64,000 bases of DNA from Clostridium sp. CAG:710 (lineage in GTDB: Bacteria > Bacillota_I > Bacilli_A > RF39 > UBA660), in the NCBI GenBank assembly GCA_000432595.1, contig HF996867.1, positions 67,504 to 131,503 of the forward strand, read 5' to 3'. A model generated the notes under the pieces. It saw nothing but the letters and a program-made list of their open reading frames with translations. It ran no database searches and was not told the origin of the DNA. This document shows positions 7,437 to 15,966 of this stretch, one piece after another. Made by a program: the position numbers and the translations under genes. How positions within the stretch are numbered: position 1 is the first letter of the stretch; every line of letters starts with the position of its first letter.

Positions 7437-9208
7437 TTAAACATTTATTAGTTCTGTTTTTGGTATAAGAATTAAAGTATCAACTATATTGTTGCCTTCA
7501 ATATAAGGACAATTTATTATTCCATCTACATAGAAATGTTCTTTCATTAAATTAATATAGTTGTTTAATTCTTCTCCAGAATATAGATTATTTTCCATTT
7601 TTTCTAATGACATAATGGTATAATCTTTTTGTAATTCTAATAATTTTTCTTTATTAATTTGTTCTTTATAAGTTATACCAATATTATTATTAGTTAGTAG
7701 TTCATTTAAATAATCAATATAATCTTGTGTACTTTTTGAGATAAATCCTTCAGTAAATTTGATATTTTTAATCTCAATATTGTAGTTATCATCTCTAATT
7801 ATTTCAATAGAAGATATTAATCTATTAATTAATTCTTTTTATGCTTTTCTATTTAAACTATCAAATAAATAAGCAAAACTTAAATTATTTTTAAATATAA
7901 AATCTCCATTATCTTCTTCATAATCTAATTTTTTTAGAAGTTCTACTGTGTATTCTTTAAAGTCATTATCTGGATCAAGAGTAGTTTTCTTTTTAGTTAG
8001 TTTATCAATCTCTTTTTTAATAACATCATTTTTATGATTAATAGTTTCTACATCAAGAGTAGAACTTAAATATAAGTCAACTAATCTTTTTTCTTGAACT
8101 TTTAATTTTTCAATGGCTTTGTCTATTTCCTTTACTTCTTTACTTTTGGTAGAACTACAAGTAATTATTTCGTTAGAATTATCATACATAAATCTAGTTA
8201 ATTCATTTAAAATTCTTTTTAATTTATCTTCAATTTTATCTGAATTATAATGATAACCATAACCTTTGCAATTAGAGTTTTTACATCTTAAATGATAATA
8301 AATTTTAGTTTCATTCTTATACTTTTTAAATGATTCACTAGCAGCAAGTATTTCATTACATATTGGACATTTTACTAATCCTGCAAATAAATGAATATGC
8401 TCTCCATAGTTTGGATGTTTATTTTTTTCTAAATTTGCTCTTGTGTGTTCCAAGTAGTTATATCAATAATTGGCTCACAATAGTCTTCAACTCTTAAAAC
8501 ATCCTGTGGTTTTCTTTTATACTTTCCATACTCAAATACACCAATATAAATAGAATTAGTAAGTATCTTATAAACTCTATCTGCTTTCCATTTGCCTAGT
8601 TTTAAATAAGCGTTATTATCTTTCATAATAGTTGCAATATTTCTAGTAGAATGTCCTTTTTTACATAGTTCAAATATCTCTTTAACAACTTGTGATTCAA
8701 TAGGTTCTACTTCTAAATGACCAGTTTCTTTGTTTCTAATATAGCCATAAGGTGCTTTACTTGGGTGTATTTTTTCAAGTGCCATTTCTTCCATTGCTCA
8801 TTTAGTTCTTGCCCCAATTTCTTTCCCTTCACGTTGACCAAATACTAAATTCATACCAAATATCATTTCACCATTAGCAGTAGATACATCATAAGGTTCA
8901 AGTATTAATTCAATCTTAACATCGTGTTCTTCACAGTAATTAAGTAGCCAGAATCCATCATAATTATTTCTAGTTAATCTATCTACTTTAATAGCAATCA
9001 ACTTATCAATTTTCTTTGATTTGATATCTTTTAATAATCTTTGCATTTCAGGTCTCATTAAATCTTTACCAGAATGTCCTGCATCATTATAGACATCCAT
9101 AATATCATAATTATTCTTTTCACAATATTCTTTTATCATTCGAAGTTGTGAATCAATAGAATAGCCATTATCTCTTTGATCATCAGTAGATACTCCTATG
9201 GAACGCAT
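7437..9208 (-). pseudogene. Decayed large serine recombinase (TnpX-like)
   Basis: Minus-strand reading shows a full-length recombinase with three lesions. An in-frame TGA lies at 8800-8798 between ARTK and AMEEMALE; one base is missing near 8450, where TTW should continue into EHTRANLEK; and a TAA lies at 7841-7839 after LNRKA, with homology continuing (KELINRLISSIEI) to a natural stop at 7437. The resolvase domain has GVSTDDQ with catalytic Ser7, a DRLTR motif and a helix E region. The recombinase domain has KAPYGYI and KADRVYKIL, and the zinc ribbon CPIC...C...C. At the N-terminus SIG looks inserted between YMR and VST. It is almost certainly inactive. Confidence 0.85.
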
Positions 9209-9383
9209 ATACCGTATTATTTTAAAACATTAGATTTAATAAATTTTGATTATAAAATAAATACCAGTATCACTATTGTTACTGGCATGAAACAAGAGAA
9301 AGTTAGTATTGATAAATTAAATATTACAATCTCTTTTGGTATATAAAATAGCATGTTTCAAATTAAAATAATGATTGTTAAAT

Positions 9384-9430
9384 AAAAAGGAAAAAGAATA
9401 TTGACTATATGAATTATCAATATCCTTTTT
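9384..9430 (-). terminator. Intrinsic terminator of the NAD-salvage-like operon
   Basis: Minus strand GGATATTGA faces TCAATATTC and is followed by TTTTTCCTTTTT, just downstream of the last operon gene. The rest of 9209-9441 holds a CCAGTA/TACTGG hairpin (near 9273) and no gene. Confidence 0.65.
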
Positions 9431-9441
9431 TATAATGTGAA

Positions 9442-10236
9442 TTATAGTTTTTTTGATTTGTTAATTGACTCAAATATCATATTAATATTGTCATTAGCAT
9501 TTTGGTTATTACTGGTAGTTATGTCTCTTTTGATTTGAGCTAAGATATCTAAATCCAATTTTTCTTTTCCTACTAACATTTCTGAAAGTCTACTAGAAAT
9601 TGTTTCAATAGGATATATTGAACTTACTGCACTTATTAATGGTTGTAAATCTAATAAACATCTACTATAATCTCCTAATTGTTTATCAATTATCTTTTTC
9701 TTTCTTTCTTCGTCAATTAATTTTTGTGTTGTATTTTGTATGGCCTGAATATGTCCAATCGTTTGTAATAGCTTAAAACCTATGATATCTATTGGATTAG
9801 GTACTATTATGCTTTTACCATTAGAAGTTAATTTAACAAGATTAATTCCTAATTCACAATCTCTCGGATCACTTATATGTAGAACAGATTTCCCTTTTGA
9901 TGAGATTTTATCAAAATCTGGGATAATATCATATAAATTATAAATAAATGCTTTACTTGGTTCACCAGAAACATAAACATAATCAGTGTCATTAATTTGT
10001 CTTCTAAATTGAGAAAAATTATTTTTTGCTTCAACTGGAATATCATAAATAGAACCCATTCCAATTATCTTTCCATTATCAACCATTATTTCTTGCATAC
10101 TGTCTGCACAAATAAATGGCAGTGTTGCTAAAGAACCAGCCATATAATATAGTACATTTCCATTTTTATTAATAGGTGGTTTTGTTTTATAATATAATTC
10201 ACATAAATCCCACGCAATTTCTTCTATATTTCTCAT
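9442..10236 (-). CDS. Unknown protein, last gene of NAD-salvage-like operon (nucleotidyltransferase-like?)
   Basis: About 264 aa from the ATG at 10236, which has GAGAGG 7 nt upstream; a TTG at 10251 is less likely because it overlaps the previous stop. The stretch VLYYMAGSLATLPF followed by INDTDYVYV is reminiscent of the GS...DxD core of the nucleotidyltransferase fold, but the spacing is too long for a firm call. VLHISDPRDCELGINLV and IIVPNPIDIIGFKLLQTI follow; the second half is helical. There is no signal peptide or membrane segment. It is adjacent to pnuC with a 4-codon-scale gap, so probably cotranscribed with the three genes upstream. Function is unknown. Confidence 0.5.
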   Translation of the reverse strand: MRNIEEIAWDLCELYYKTKPPINKNGNVLYYMAGSLATLPFICADSMQEIMVDNGKIIGMGSIYDIPVEAKNNFSQFRRQINDTDYVYVSGEPSKAFIYNLYDIIPDFDKISSKGKSVLHISDPRDCELGINLVKLTSNGKSIIVPNPIDIIGFKLLQTIGHIQAIQNTTQKLIDEERKKKIIDKQLGDYSRCLLDLQPLISAVSSIYPIETISSRLSEMLVGKEKLDLDILAQIKRDITTSNNQNANDNINMIFESINKSKKL

Positions 10237-10247
10237 ACTCATTCCTC

Positions 10248-10895
10248 TCAATTTTGTCTTTCAAATTTAATCCATTTTATTAGGCCATAAACGTTAATTA
10301 ATAAGTATCCTATTGATACTAACAACATCATTACTGCATTAGGACTTTTATTAAAAACATTAATAATCCAAATTGATAAATCAAAAGTATTATTAAATAA
10401 CCATATTATCCAACATTCTTTAAATCTTAAATTCATAAGAATAATTCCGCACAAGTTTATAACATTACTGCTTGAATCTAGAAATGCTAATTGTTGACCT
10501 GGTATTTTTGTCAAAAGAAAACCTAATAGTAAGCTTCCAAGTATACAACTAGTAATTATTATAATTGAGTTTTTTAATGTAAAACCTCTAATACTTACCT
10601 CATTGCTACTATTCTTGTTTTTAATCCAACTAACATATCCTTGTATTTGTGATGGAAAGAATACAATTACTGATAATATAGCAATACCATATAATCCATT
10701 TATATAAGAAATGTAAGCATTTAACAAGCAAAAAGCGGCTCCAAATATATAGTTATAAGTCTTACCAATACTTGCATAATATGCATTTAATAATCCACAA
10801 GTAAGTGTTAGAGTTCCTAAAAAATAATCTTTAGTAATAATTCCACATAGTATAGAAAATAATACAATTATAATAGTATAAATTTTATTTCTCAT
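10248..10895 (-). CDS. pnuC: PnuC-family nicotinamide riboside transporter
   Basis: 215 aa with about seven hydrophobic segments. Family landmarks are NAYISYINGLYG, PSQIQGYVSWIKNK followed by RGFTLKNS, LRFKECWIIWLFNN and the final YGLIKWIKF. PnuC proteins move nicotinamide riboside or related precursors by facilitated diffusion, with trapping by a cytoplasmic kinase. Here the kinase could be the APH-fold protein encoded at 11400-12404. It ends with TGA, a stop rare elsewhere in the window. The upstream hydrolase gene ends 10 bp before it. Confidence 0.85.
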   Translation of the reverse strand: MRNKIYTIIIVLFSILCGIITKDYFLGTLTLTCGLLNAYYASIGKTYNYIFGAAFCLLNAYISYINGLYGIAILSVIVFFPSQIQGYVSWIKNKNSSNEVSIRGFTLKNSIIIITSCILGSLLLGFLLTKIPGQQLAFLDSSSNVINLCGIILMNLRFKECWIIWLFNNTFDLSIWIINVFNKSPNAVMMLLVSIGYLLINVYGLIKWIKFERQN

Positions 10896-10905
10896 AAACT
10901 TACCT

Positions 10906-11388
10906 CTAAATCACATTTTCTTTTCCAATTAATCTTTTCAAATTATTGATAAAAATATTATGAAGTTCTAATCCTTTATGACTCATTGTATAATTCTCTA
11001 AAACATAAATATTATAATTGTTTTCAAATAAATCTAATGCAGTTTTATATACACAGGCGTCAGTATCAAATCCACACAAAAATATTTCATCAATATTATT
11101 TTCATCAATAAATTGTTTTAATTCATCATTTAGTGCTGTATAGGTATTTTTATTAATAATTTTATGATAGTTTGTATTTATTGCAATTTCTTGTCCATTA
11201 CTTAAAAGACAACCTTTGTAATCTAATCTCTTATACCATATACTATTCTCGTTATTTATAAATTTTGTAAAAACTATATAATTGTATTCTTTAGAATTAA
11301 CTAGTTCACTTATTCTATCTTTTACATCTTTTGTATTATTGTTTATGAAATCATTTTGAACATCTATGACTAATAAAAGTTTATTCAT
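10906..11388 (-). CDS. Isochorismatase-family cysteine hydrolase, nicotinamidase-like
   Basis: 160 aa. The catalytic triad pattern is present: Asp in LLVIDVQNDF, Lys in INKNTYTA, and the nucleophile Cys in GFDTDACVYKTALD, with the usual cis-peptide region before it. Nicotinamidases of this fold deaminate nicotinamide to nicotinate; other members act on isochorismate or N-carbamoyl amines. Neighbouring pnuC makes a pyridine substrate the best guess. AAAAGATG is a weak binding site, and the gene starts 11 bp after the kinase stop, pointing to one operon. Confidence 0.8.
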   Translation of the reverse strand: MNKLLLVIDVQNDFINNNTKDVKDRISELVNSKEYNYIVFTKFINNENSIWYKRLDYKGCLLSNGQEIAINTNYHKIINKNTYTALNDELKQFIDENNIDEIFLCGFDTDACVYKTALDLFENNYNIYVLENYTMSHKGLELHNIFINNLKRLIGKENVI

Positions 11389-11399
11389 CTTTTCACCAA

Positions 11400-12404
11400 C
11401 TATCTTTTAATTAATATATTTGTAATTTTTTCATTACAACTATAAGAATAACCAATTTTACCTTCATTTAACCAATACTGATTTTCTTCGGAGTCTTCTT
11501 CTGTTTTAGCAATAAATATGGGTTGTAAAATATGCATTGCGTTTGCTAATTTATAAAAAGTCCAAAATGTTTGAAGTTCATATTCAGTTAATTGATTATA
11601 TTTATTATACTCGGTTAACAATGTTGTAATATTATCAATTGTTGTTTGCTCTGAGCTTTCATCTAAACACATATTACAAGATATAACTGCTAAATCTATT
11701 ATTCTTGGTAAATAGTTAGAAACAGCAAAATCTATAATCCATATTTTTGAATTGTTATCTTTCATTACATTTGTATTGATTATATCTCCGTGAACAAATG
11801 CTTTTGGCAATTTATCAAAATCAATGTTTTGTAATTCTTTTAATAGATTATCAAATTCTTTCTGATAATATTTTTCAAGATAAATTCTCTTTTGTTTATA
11901 TTCTTCTTCAAAATTTATTATCGCCCATGTATCATATATAAAATTAGGCTTAATATCTAAATTATTTATCATAGCGGTTTGTCTAGCTAATTCTTCGATT
12001 TCGTATTTACTGGTTTTTTGTTTTAATTCAAAAAAGTTTTTACCATTAATATACTCAAATACGCAAATATCATAGTGATTATTTTCATAATCTAAAGATA
12101 ATGAGATGTCTCCATCAACAAGCAAAGGTTTTGGTGCATTAATATTACTATTTGCAACAACTCTAATTCGATTTAGATAATTATTTATATCTTCATTAGT
12201 TCTAAATTTATTAAAAATTTTAACACAATATTTACCTTTTGAAGTGGTTAAGTAATAATTATAATCCTCATAACCAATAGTAATTAATTCATTTGAAACA
12301 AAATTCCCCAAATTATATTTATTACATATTTGTTCTGATATATTTTTCAAATCTGTATTTAATCCTATTCTTTTATTAAAATCTTGTAGTTCAAAAGTAT
12401 TCAT
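11400..12404 (-). CDS. APH/choline-kinase-fold small-molecule kinase
   Basis: 334 aa. Lys of YCVKIFNKF is the probable ATP-anchoring Lys, VFEYINGKNFFELK is the hinge, FVHGDIINTNVM is the Brenner (HGDxxxxN) catalytic motif and WIIDFAVSNYLPRIIDLAV holds the metal-binding Asp. Family members phosphorylate aminoglycosides, choline, homoserine and other small hydroxyl compounds. As the first gene of a cluster with pnuC and a nicotinamidase-like hydrolase it may phosphorylate an imported nucleoside such as nicotinamide riboside; that is inference. AGAGG lies 9 nt before the ATG. It diverges from the small RNA transcription unit at 12616. Confidence 0.75.
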   Translation of the reverse strand: MNTFELQDFNKRIGLNTDLKNISEQICNKYNLGNFVSNELITIGYEDYNYYLTTSKGKYCVKIFNKFRTNEDINNYLNRIRVVANSNINAPKPLLVDGDISLSLDYENNHYDICVFEYINGKNFFELKQKTSKYEIEELARQTAMINNLDIKPNFIYDTWAIINFEEEYKQKRIYLEKYYQKEFDNLLKELQNIDFDKLPKAFVHGDIINTNVMKDNNSKIWIIDFAVSNYLPRIIDLAVISCNMCLDESSEQTTIDNITTLLTEYNKYNQLTEYELQTFWTFYKLANAMHILQPIFIAKTEEDSEENQYWLNEGKIGYSYSCNEKITNILIKR

Positions 12405-12615
12405 TTTATTGCCTCTCTTTCAAAAGTTTTTATCTAATATAATTATATCATTAAATCATAATTTATCATATATTTTGGTCATTAAAAAATTTAATATGTT
12501 AATTAATATACTTATACACCGTCAAATATCTAACTCAAAACTTATAGTGTTTACAATAGTTCACAAAGATTTTATAAAACATTTTTGGCATATAACATTC
12601 AATATTTTATCCTTA

Positions 12616-12643
12616 TTGACTTAAAACAAATGAGTGATACAAT
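12616..12643 (+). promoter_or_regulatory. Promoter of small transcription unit
   Basis: TTGACT (12616-12621), 16-bp spacer, TACAAT (12638-12643). No ORF of useful length follows before the terminator hairpin at 12693-12722. Confidence 0.55.
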
Positions 12644-12649
12644 AAGGTA

Positions 12650-12728
12650 GAATATGAAATAATTAGGTGTAGACGCATCTATTAAAAGTACTAATTACAC
12701 GAAAAGATTAGTATCTTTTTTCATATTC
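12650..12728 (+). ncRNA. Candidate small RNA flanked by 10-bp inverted repeats
   Basis: GAATATGAAA (12650-12659) and TTTCATATTC (12719-12728) are perfect inverted repeats. Inside, TACTAAT and ATTAGTA form a hairpin directly before TCTTTTTT, a terminator on the plus strand. With the promoter at 12616 this makes a unit of roughly 75 nt without coding potential. It may be a free RNA or an attenuated leader for the genes from 13013 on. Confidence 0.45.
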
Positions 12729-12845
12729 AACCAATTCCCCAATATTAGGATTTTATGGCTGTAAGTTAGGCAATAAATAATGAAAAAAATAACTTGATTT
12801 TAGCCGAAAATAGCATTTTTTACTATCTAAAAAGTGTGTACGATT

Positions 12846-12969
12846 GTTATACACCCCTTATTTTATAAGGAACAAAAGTTAACGGTTGTATAACAAATCT
12901 TTCAAATGTAAACACTTATATTTTTACTAAACCCTTATGAAATAAGGGAAAACTCACTACTGGTGAGTT
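12846..12969. repeat. Cluster of nested inverted repeats
   Basis: GTTATACA (12846-12853) faces TGTATAAC (12887-12894) around a CCTTAT/ATAAGG hairpin (12856-12870). CCCTTAT/ATAAGGG (12932-12948) repeats that sequence, and AACTCAC/GTGAGTT (12951-12969) forms a third hairpin. This density of symmetry in gene-free DNA before a recombinase module suggests protein-binding, transfer or recombination sites. It covers most of the gene-free stretch 12729-13012. Confidence 0.55.
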
Positions 12970-13012
12970 GTTTGTAAACAGGTTTATCCTGCTTTATATA
13001 GAGTATTAAATT

Positions 13013-13180
13013 ATGGTCAAAGATTTTAAAAAAACACTTGTTTTAATGGTCGAAGTTATGGCCGTAAATTATATTATTTTTAATAATTTTATGGCCAATA
13101 GTTTTATTAGATTTATAGCTATATCACTAGCTATTTTTTTATGGGCTGTATTAAAAAATAAAGTGCGTTATAATTTTTAA
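13013..13180 (+). CDS. Small membrane protein (55 aa)
   Basis: Short ORF from ATG to TAA encoding a basic N-terminus (MVKDFKKTL) and two hydrophobic stretches, the second being FIRFIAISLAIFLWAVL before a basic end KNKVRYNF. Positive-inside topology is reasonable. No clear ribosome binding site is seen, which lowers confidence. It precedes the 61-aa protein and serine recombinase and may belong to that mobile module. No family recognised. Confidence 0.4.
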   Translation: MVKDFKKTLVLMVEVMAVNYIIFNNFMANSFIRFIAISLAIFLWAVLKNKVRYNF

Positions 13181-13251
13181 AGAAGTTTAAAGAAAGTTGG
13201 TGCTTAACTATGAAATGAATTGTTTAAGAATTTAAAGGGGGTAATAAAATT

Positions 13252-13437
13252 ATGATGAAAGAAAGTGATAAACATTATGAATATTTAAGAGCTTATATAG
13301 CTGAACTTGCTATGTTAGAATTTATAAAAGATAATAACTTAATTAATGATATTGAATACAAAAAGATTAAAAATAAAATTGAAAATGAATATGCAAAACG
13401 TAATAAATTAAACAATTCTAATTATAGTTTTGCATAA
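13252..13437 (+). CDS. Small SHOCT-like protein preceding serine recombinase
   Basis: 61 aa with a strong AAGGGGG site 10 nt before the ATG. YLRAYIAELAMLEFIKD followed by NLINDIEYKKIKNKIENEY resembles the short helical SHOCT-type motif (aliphatic helix, then Gly/Asn-Leu-Ile-x-x-x-Glu-Tyr-x-x-x-Lys). Small genes of this kind are common directly in front of serine recombinases in Firmicute mobile elements. It is 51 bp from the recombinase and probably cotranscribed. Molecular role unknown. Confidence 0.6.
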   Translation: MMKESDKHYEYLRAYIAELAMLEFIKDNNLINDIEYKKIKNKIENEYAKRNKLNNSNYSFA

Positions 13438-13488
13438 TAAAAATATTATTTGAAATATGCTATTATTCAACAATTAGGAAAGGAATAA

Positions 13489-15273
13489 ATGAATAATAAC
13501 AATGTAGAAATAATAAAACCAACTTTAAAAACTATATGTATAAAACAAAATAGAGAAATAAAATTAATACGTGCTTGTGCTTATTGTAGAGTTTCGACTG
13601 ATAACGAAGATCAAAAAACAAGTTATAAATCTCAACGAATACATTATAAAAATATGATTGAAGAAAATCCAAATTATGAGTTCGTAGGAATATATGCAGA
13701 TGAAGGTATAACTGGTACACAAACTAAAAAAAGAGAACAATTTAATCAAATGATGAATGACACTATTAATGGAAAAATAGATTTAATAATTGCAAAATCT
13801 ATTTCAAGATTTGCAAGAAATACTGTTGATACTTTAAATTGTGTAAGACTACTTAGAGAACATAAAGTTGATGTATTTTTCGAAAAAGAAAATATCCATA
13901 CACTAGGTTTATCTAATGAATTGTTTTTAACTTTATATAGTGCATTTGCTCAAGCTGAGAGTGAATCTATATCAGAAAATGTTAAAGCCGGTGTTAGAAT
14001 GAAAATGAAACGTGGTTGTATGGTTGGTAAATATGCACCATTTGGTTATTTATATGATAAAGAAAAAGATATAATATACCCAGATGAAAGCAAAAAAGAT
14101 ATTATTATCTATATCTTTGAAGAATACTCTAAAGGAATTGGTTTTAGAACTATTACACTTAATTTAAATGAACTTGGAATACCTAGTCCAACCGGTAGAA
14201 AATGGTGCCATGCATCGGTAAGAAGAATAATAACAAACGAAAAATATGTTGGCGATTTAAGAAGTGGTAAATATTATTCTGATAATGTAATATCTCATAA
14301 AAGAAAAGTTAATTATGGCGAGAAAGAACAATATTTTACCTCTAATCATCACGAGGCTATTGTATCTCGTGAGTTATGGAATAAGTGTCAAGAAATATTA
14401 GAAAAAAGAAGTAAGATAGTTAAACATGATGGCAATAGAGATAAATTCAGTAGAAAGTATCCGTTTAGTAGTAAAATCTATTGTGGTATATGTGGAGAAA
14501 GATTTATAAGACGTTCATATAAAATTAGAAGTAATAATAAAGAAATAGCTTATTGGGTTTGCAGAAGTCATAGAAATCAAATTGAGTGTTCTAATTTACT
14601 TCATTATAAACAAGAAGAATTAGAAGATATATTTATTAAAGTTTATAATGAATTGTTTGAAAATAAAGATAAATATATTAATACTTTTATTAAGAAAATT
14701 GATGAAGTAATTAATGAAAATAACAACTTCAATTCGGATAAAATAAAAGAGGATATTTTAAATCTTCAAAATAGATTATCTAATTTAATTGACTTAAAAT
14801 TAGATAATAAAATATCACAAGAAATACTAAATAATAAAGAAATAGAAATAACTAATAAAATTAAAGAGTTAGAAAATAAACTTGCTGATAATAAAGATTT
14901 AGAATTATCTCGTAAAGAAAAGTTAGAACAAATAAATAATATTACAAAGATTTTAAAACAATATAAAGGATTAACTAAATTTAATGAAGATATATTTAAT
15001 AATTTAGTAGATAGAATTATTATTGGCGAAAAGTTAGATAATGGCAAAGAAGATTTATATAAAATAAAATTCATTCTTAAAACTGGCGAAATGATTAAAG
15101 ACAATCTACCAAATAGCAAATTAAAAATTGGTAGTGATATGGGACATTATGGTTTTAGTATAAATAAGCAATCACTTGAAATAAAAGAAGATAATGTGTC
15201 TGCCTATGTATTACGTAAGAACTCTTACATAAACTCCACATCTCATAATTTTCCTCCTTTCCTCAAATTTTGA
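13489..15273 (+). CDS. Large serine recombinase (site-specific integrase)
   Basis: 594 aa. Resolvase domain at about 27-175 with CRVSTDNEDQ (catalytic Ser36), YADEGITGTQ, KSISRFARN and the long helix QAESESISENVKAG. Recombinase domain at about 190-300 with APFGYLYD and RRIITNEKYVGD. Zinc ribbon CGICGERF...CRSHRNQIEC at about 340-375, then a long coiled coil (about 390-500). The basic leader before the resolvase domain is longer than in TnpX. The last 20 residues (after ENVSAYVLRK-like sequence) are hydrophobic and atypical, and the gene ends in TGA, so the 3' end may have been altered by insertion. Expected to drive integration and excision of its element. Confidence 0.88.
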   Translation: MNNNNVEIIKPTLKTICIKQNREIKLIRACAYCRVSTDNEDQKTSYKSQRIHYKNMIEENPNYEFVGIYADEGITGTQTKKREQFNQMMNDTINGKIDLIIAKSISRFARNTVDTLNCVRLLREHKVDVFFEKENIHTLGLSNELFLTLYSAFAQAESESISENVKAGVRMKMKRGCMVGKYAPFGYLYDKEKDIIYPDESKKDIIIYIFEEYSKGIGFRTITLNLNELGIPSPTGRKWCHASVRRIITNEKYVGDLRSGKYYSDNVISHKRKVNYGEKEQYFTSNHHEAIVSRELWNKCQEILEKRSKIVKHDGNRDKFSRKYPFSSKIYCGICGERFIRRSYKIRSNNKEIAYWVCRSHRNQIECSNLLHYKQEELEDIFIKVYNELFENKDKYINTFIKKIDEVINENNNFNSDKIKEDILNLQNRLSNLIDLKLDNKISQEILNNKEIEITNKIKELENKLADNKDLELSRKEKLEQINNITKILKQYKGLTKFNEDIFNNLVDRIIIGEKLDNGKEDLYKIKFILKTGEMIKDNLPNSKLKIGSDMGHYGFSINKQSLEIKEDNVSAYVLRKNSYINSTSHNFPPFLKF

Positions 15274-15343
15274 GAAATATTAAATACCTCTCATATGTTT
15301 CCTCACTTAAATGCAAAAAGTGTACCCTAAATTTAAAAATTTC

Positions 15344-15610
15344 TTAAAAAGTTTTAATTTCTTTCAAATTATACTTTTCTTTACGCTCTTTAATGTAGAA
15401 TAGTTTATTACTAATTTCATTTACTTTATATTCAAATATAGTAATAGTAATGGGATATATAATTAGATACTCAGTTGGTTCAATAAACTGCAAATTAGTA
15501 TTTAGAAGAACTTTAACTTTTCCTTTTTTAGTTTTATAAGTAAATTCTTTAATAAGTTCTAGTAGTTTAGGATTAGGTTTGAGTTCTTGGGTAATTTTAA
15601 ATTCAAGCAT
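15344..15610 (-). CDS. Small transposon-associated protein, paralogue of 22503-22775
   Basis: 88 aa from the ATG at 15610, chosen because AAGGAGG lies 9 nt upstream; the longer frame has no such site. KVKVLLNTNLQFIEPTEYLII aligns with the (TNL-aromatic-hydrophobic-EP) core of the 22503-22775 product, so the two are related. Both lie beside serine recombinase genes. The predicted fold is mostly beta strand. No family is recognised. It is preceded by small RNA copy 2, which could be its 5' leader with an attenuator. Confidence 0.6.
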   Translation of the reverse strand: MLEFKITQELKPNPKLLELIKEFTYKTKKGKVKVLLNTNLQFIEPTEYLIIYPITITIFEYKVNEISNKLFYIKERKEKYNLKEIKTF

Positions 15611-15687
15611 AAAAAATGTCCTCCTTCCTAGAAAGAGAACATTATCTTTATATTTGGTAGAACAAGCCTTCAAGCCTGACTACGGAC

Positions 15688-15799
15688 AAAATAAAAACTT
15701 ACGAACTTTAATTAGTCCGTAAGTTGTCTTCAAATGGAGCGATAACTTTACTTATATTCGAAAAATTATACTCTCAAAGTTGTAACGATTAAATCAACT
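15688..15799 (-). ncRNA. Candidate structured small RNA or leader, copy 2
   Basis: Minus strand GAGTATAA pairs with TTATCGCTC (one bulged C). CATTTGAA follows (conserved 13-mer at 15729-15741 shared exactly with copy 1), then ACTTACGGAC / GTTCGTAAGT and TTTTTATTTT. After the terminator, CCGTAGTCAGGCTTGAAGGC resembles the equivalent place in copy 1. A promoter TTGATT (15834-15829), 17 bp, TATAAT (15811-15806) precedes it. The small gene at 15344-15610 follows 78 bp beyond the terminator, so attenuation of that gene is possible. Confidence 0.5.
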
Positions 15800-15966
15800 A
15801 AATAAATTATATATTATTTTAATAATAAAATCAATAGAAAAAAGCATAAAATGTATTGACTTTTTATAAAAATGGTATAAAATATAACAAAAGCGAAAAA
15901 AATATTTTAAAAAATGGTATCATTTAGTTCGTTTTATGATATAATACTATTGAAAGGATGATTATT

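Noticed and set aside
12409..12624. 71-codon plus-strand ORF
   Set aside because: No ribosome binding site; it overlaps the promoter region of the minus-strand kinase gene and its composition is that of A/T-rich non-coding DNA.
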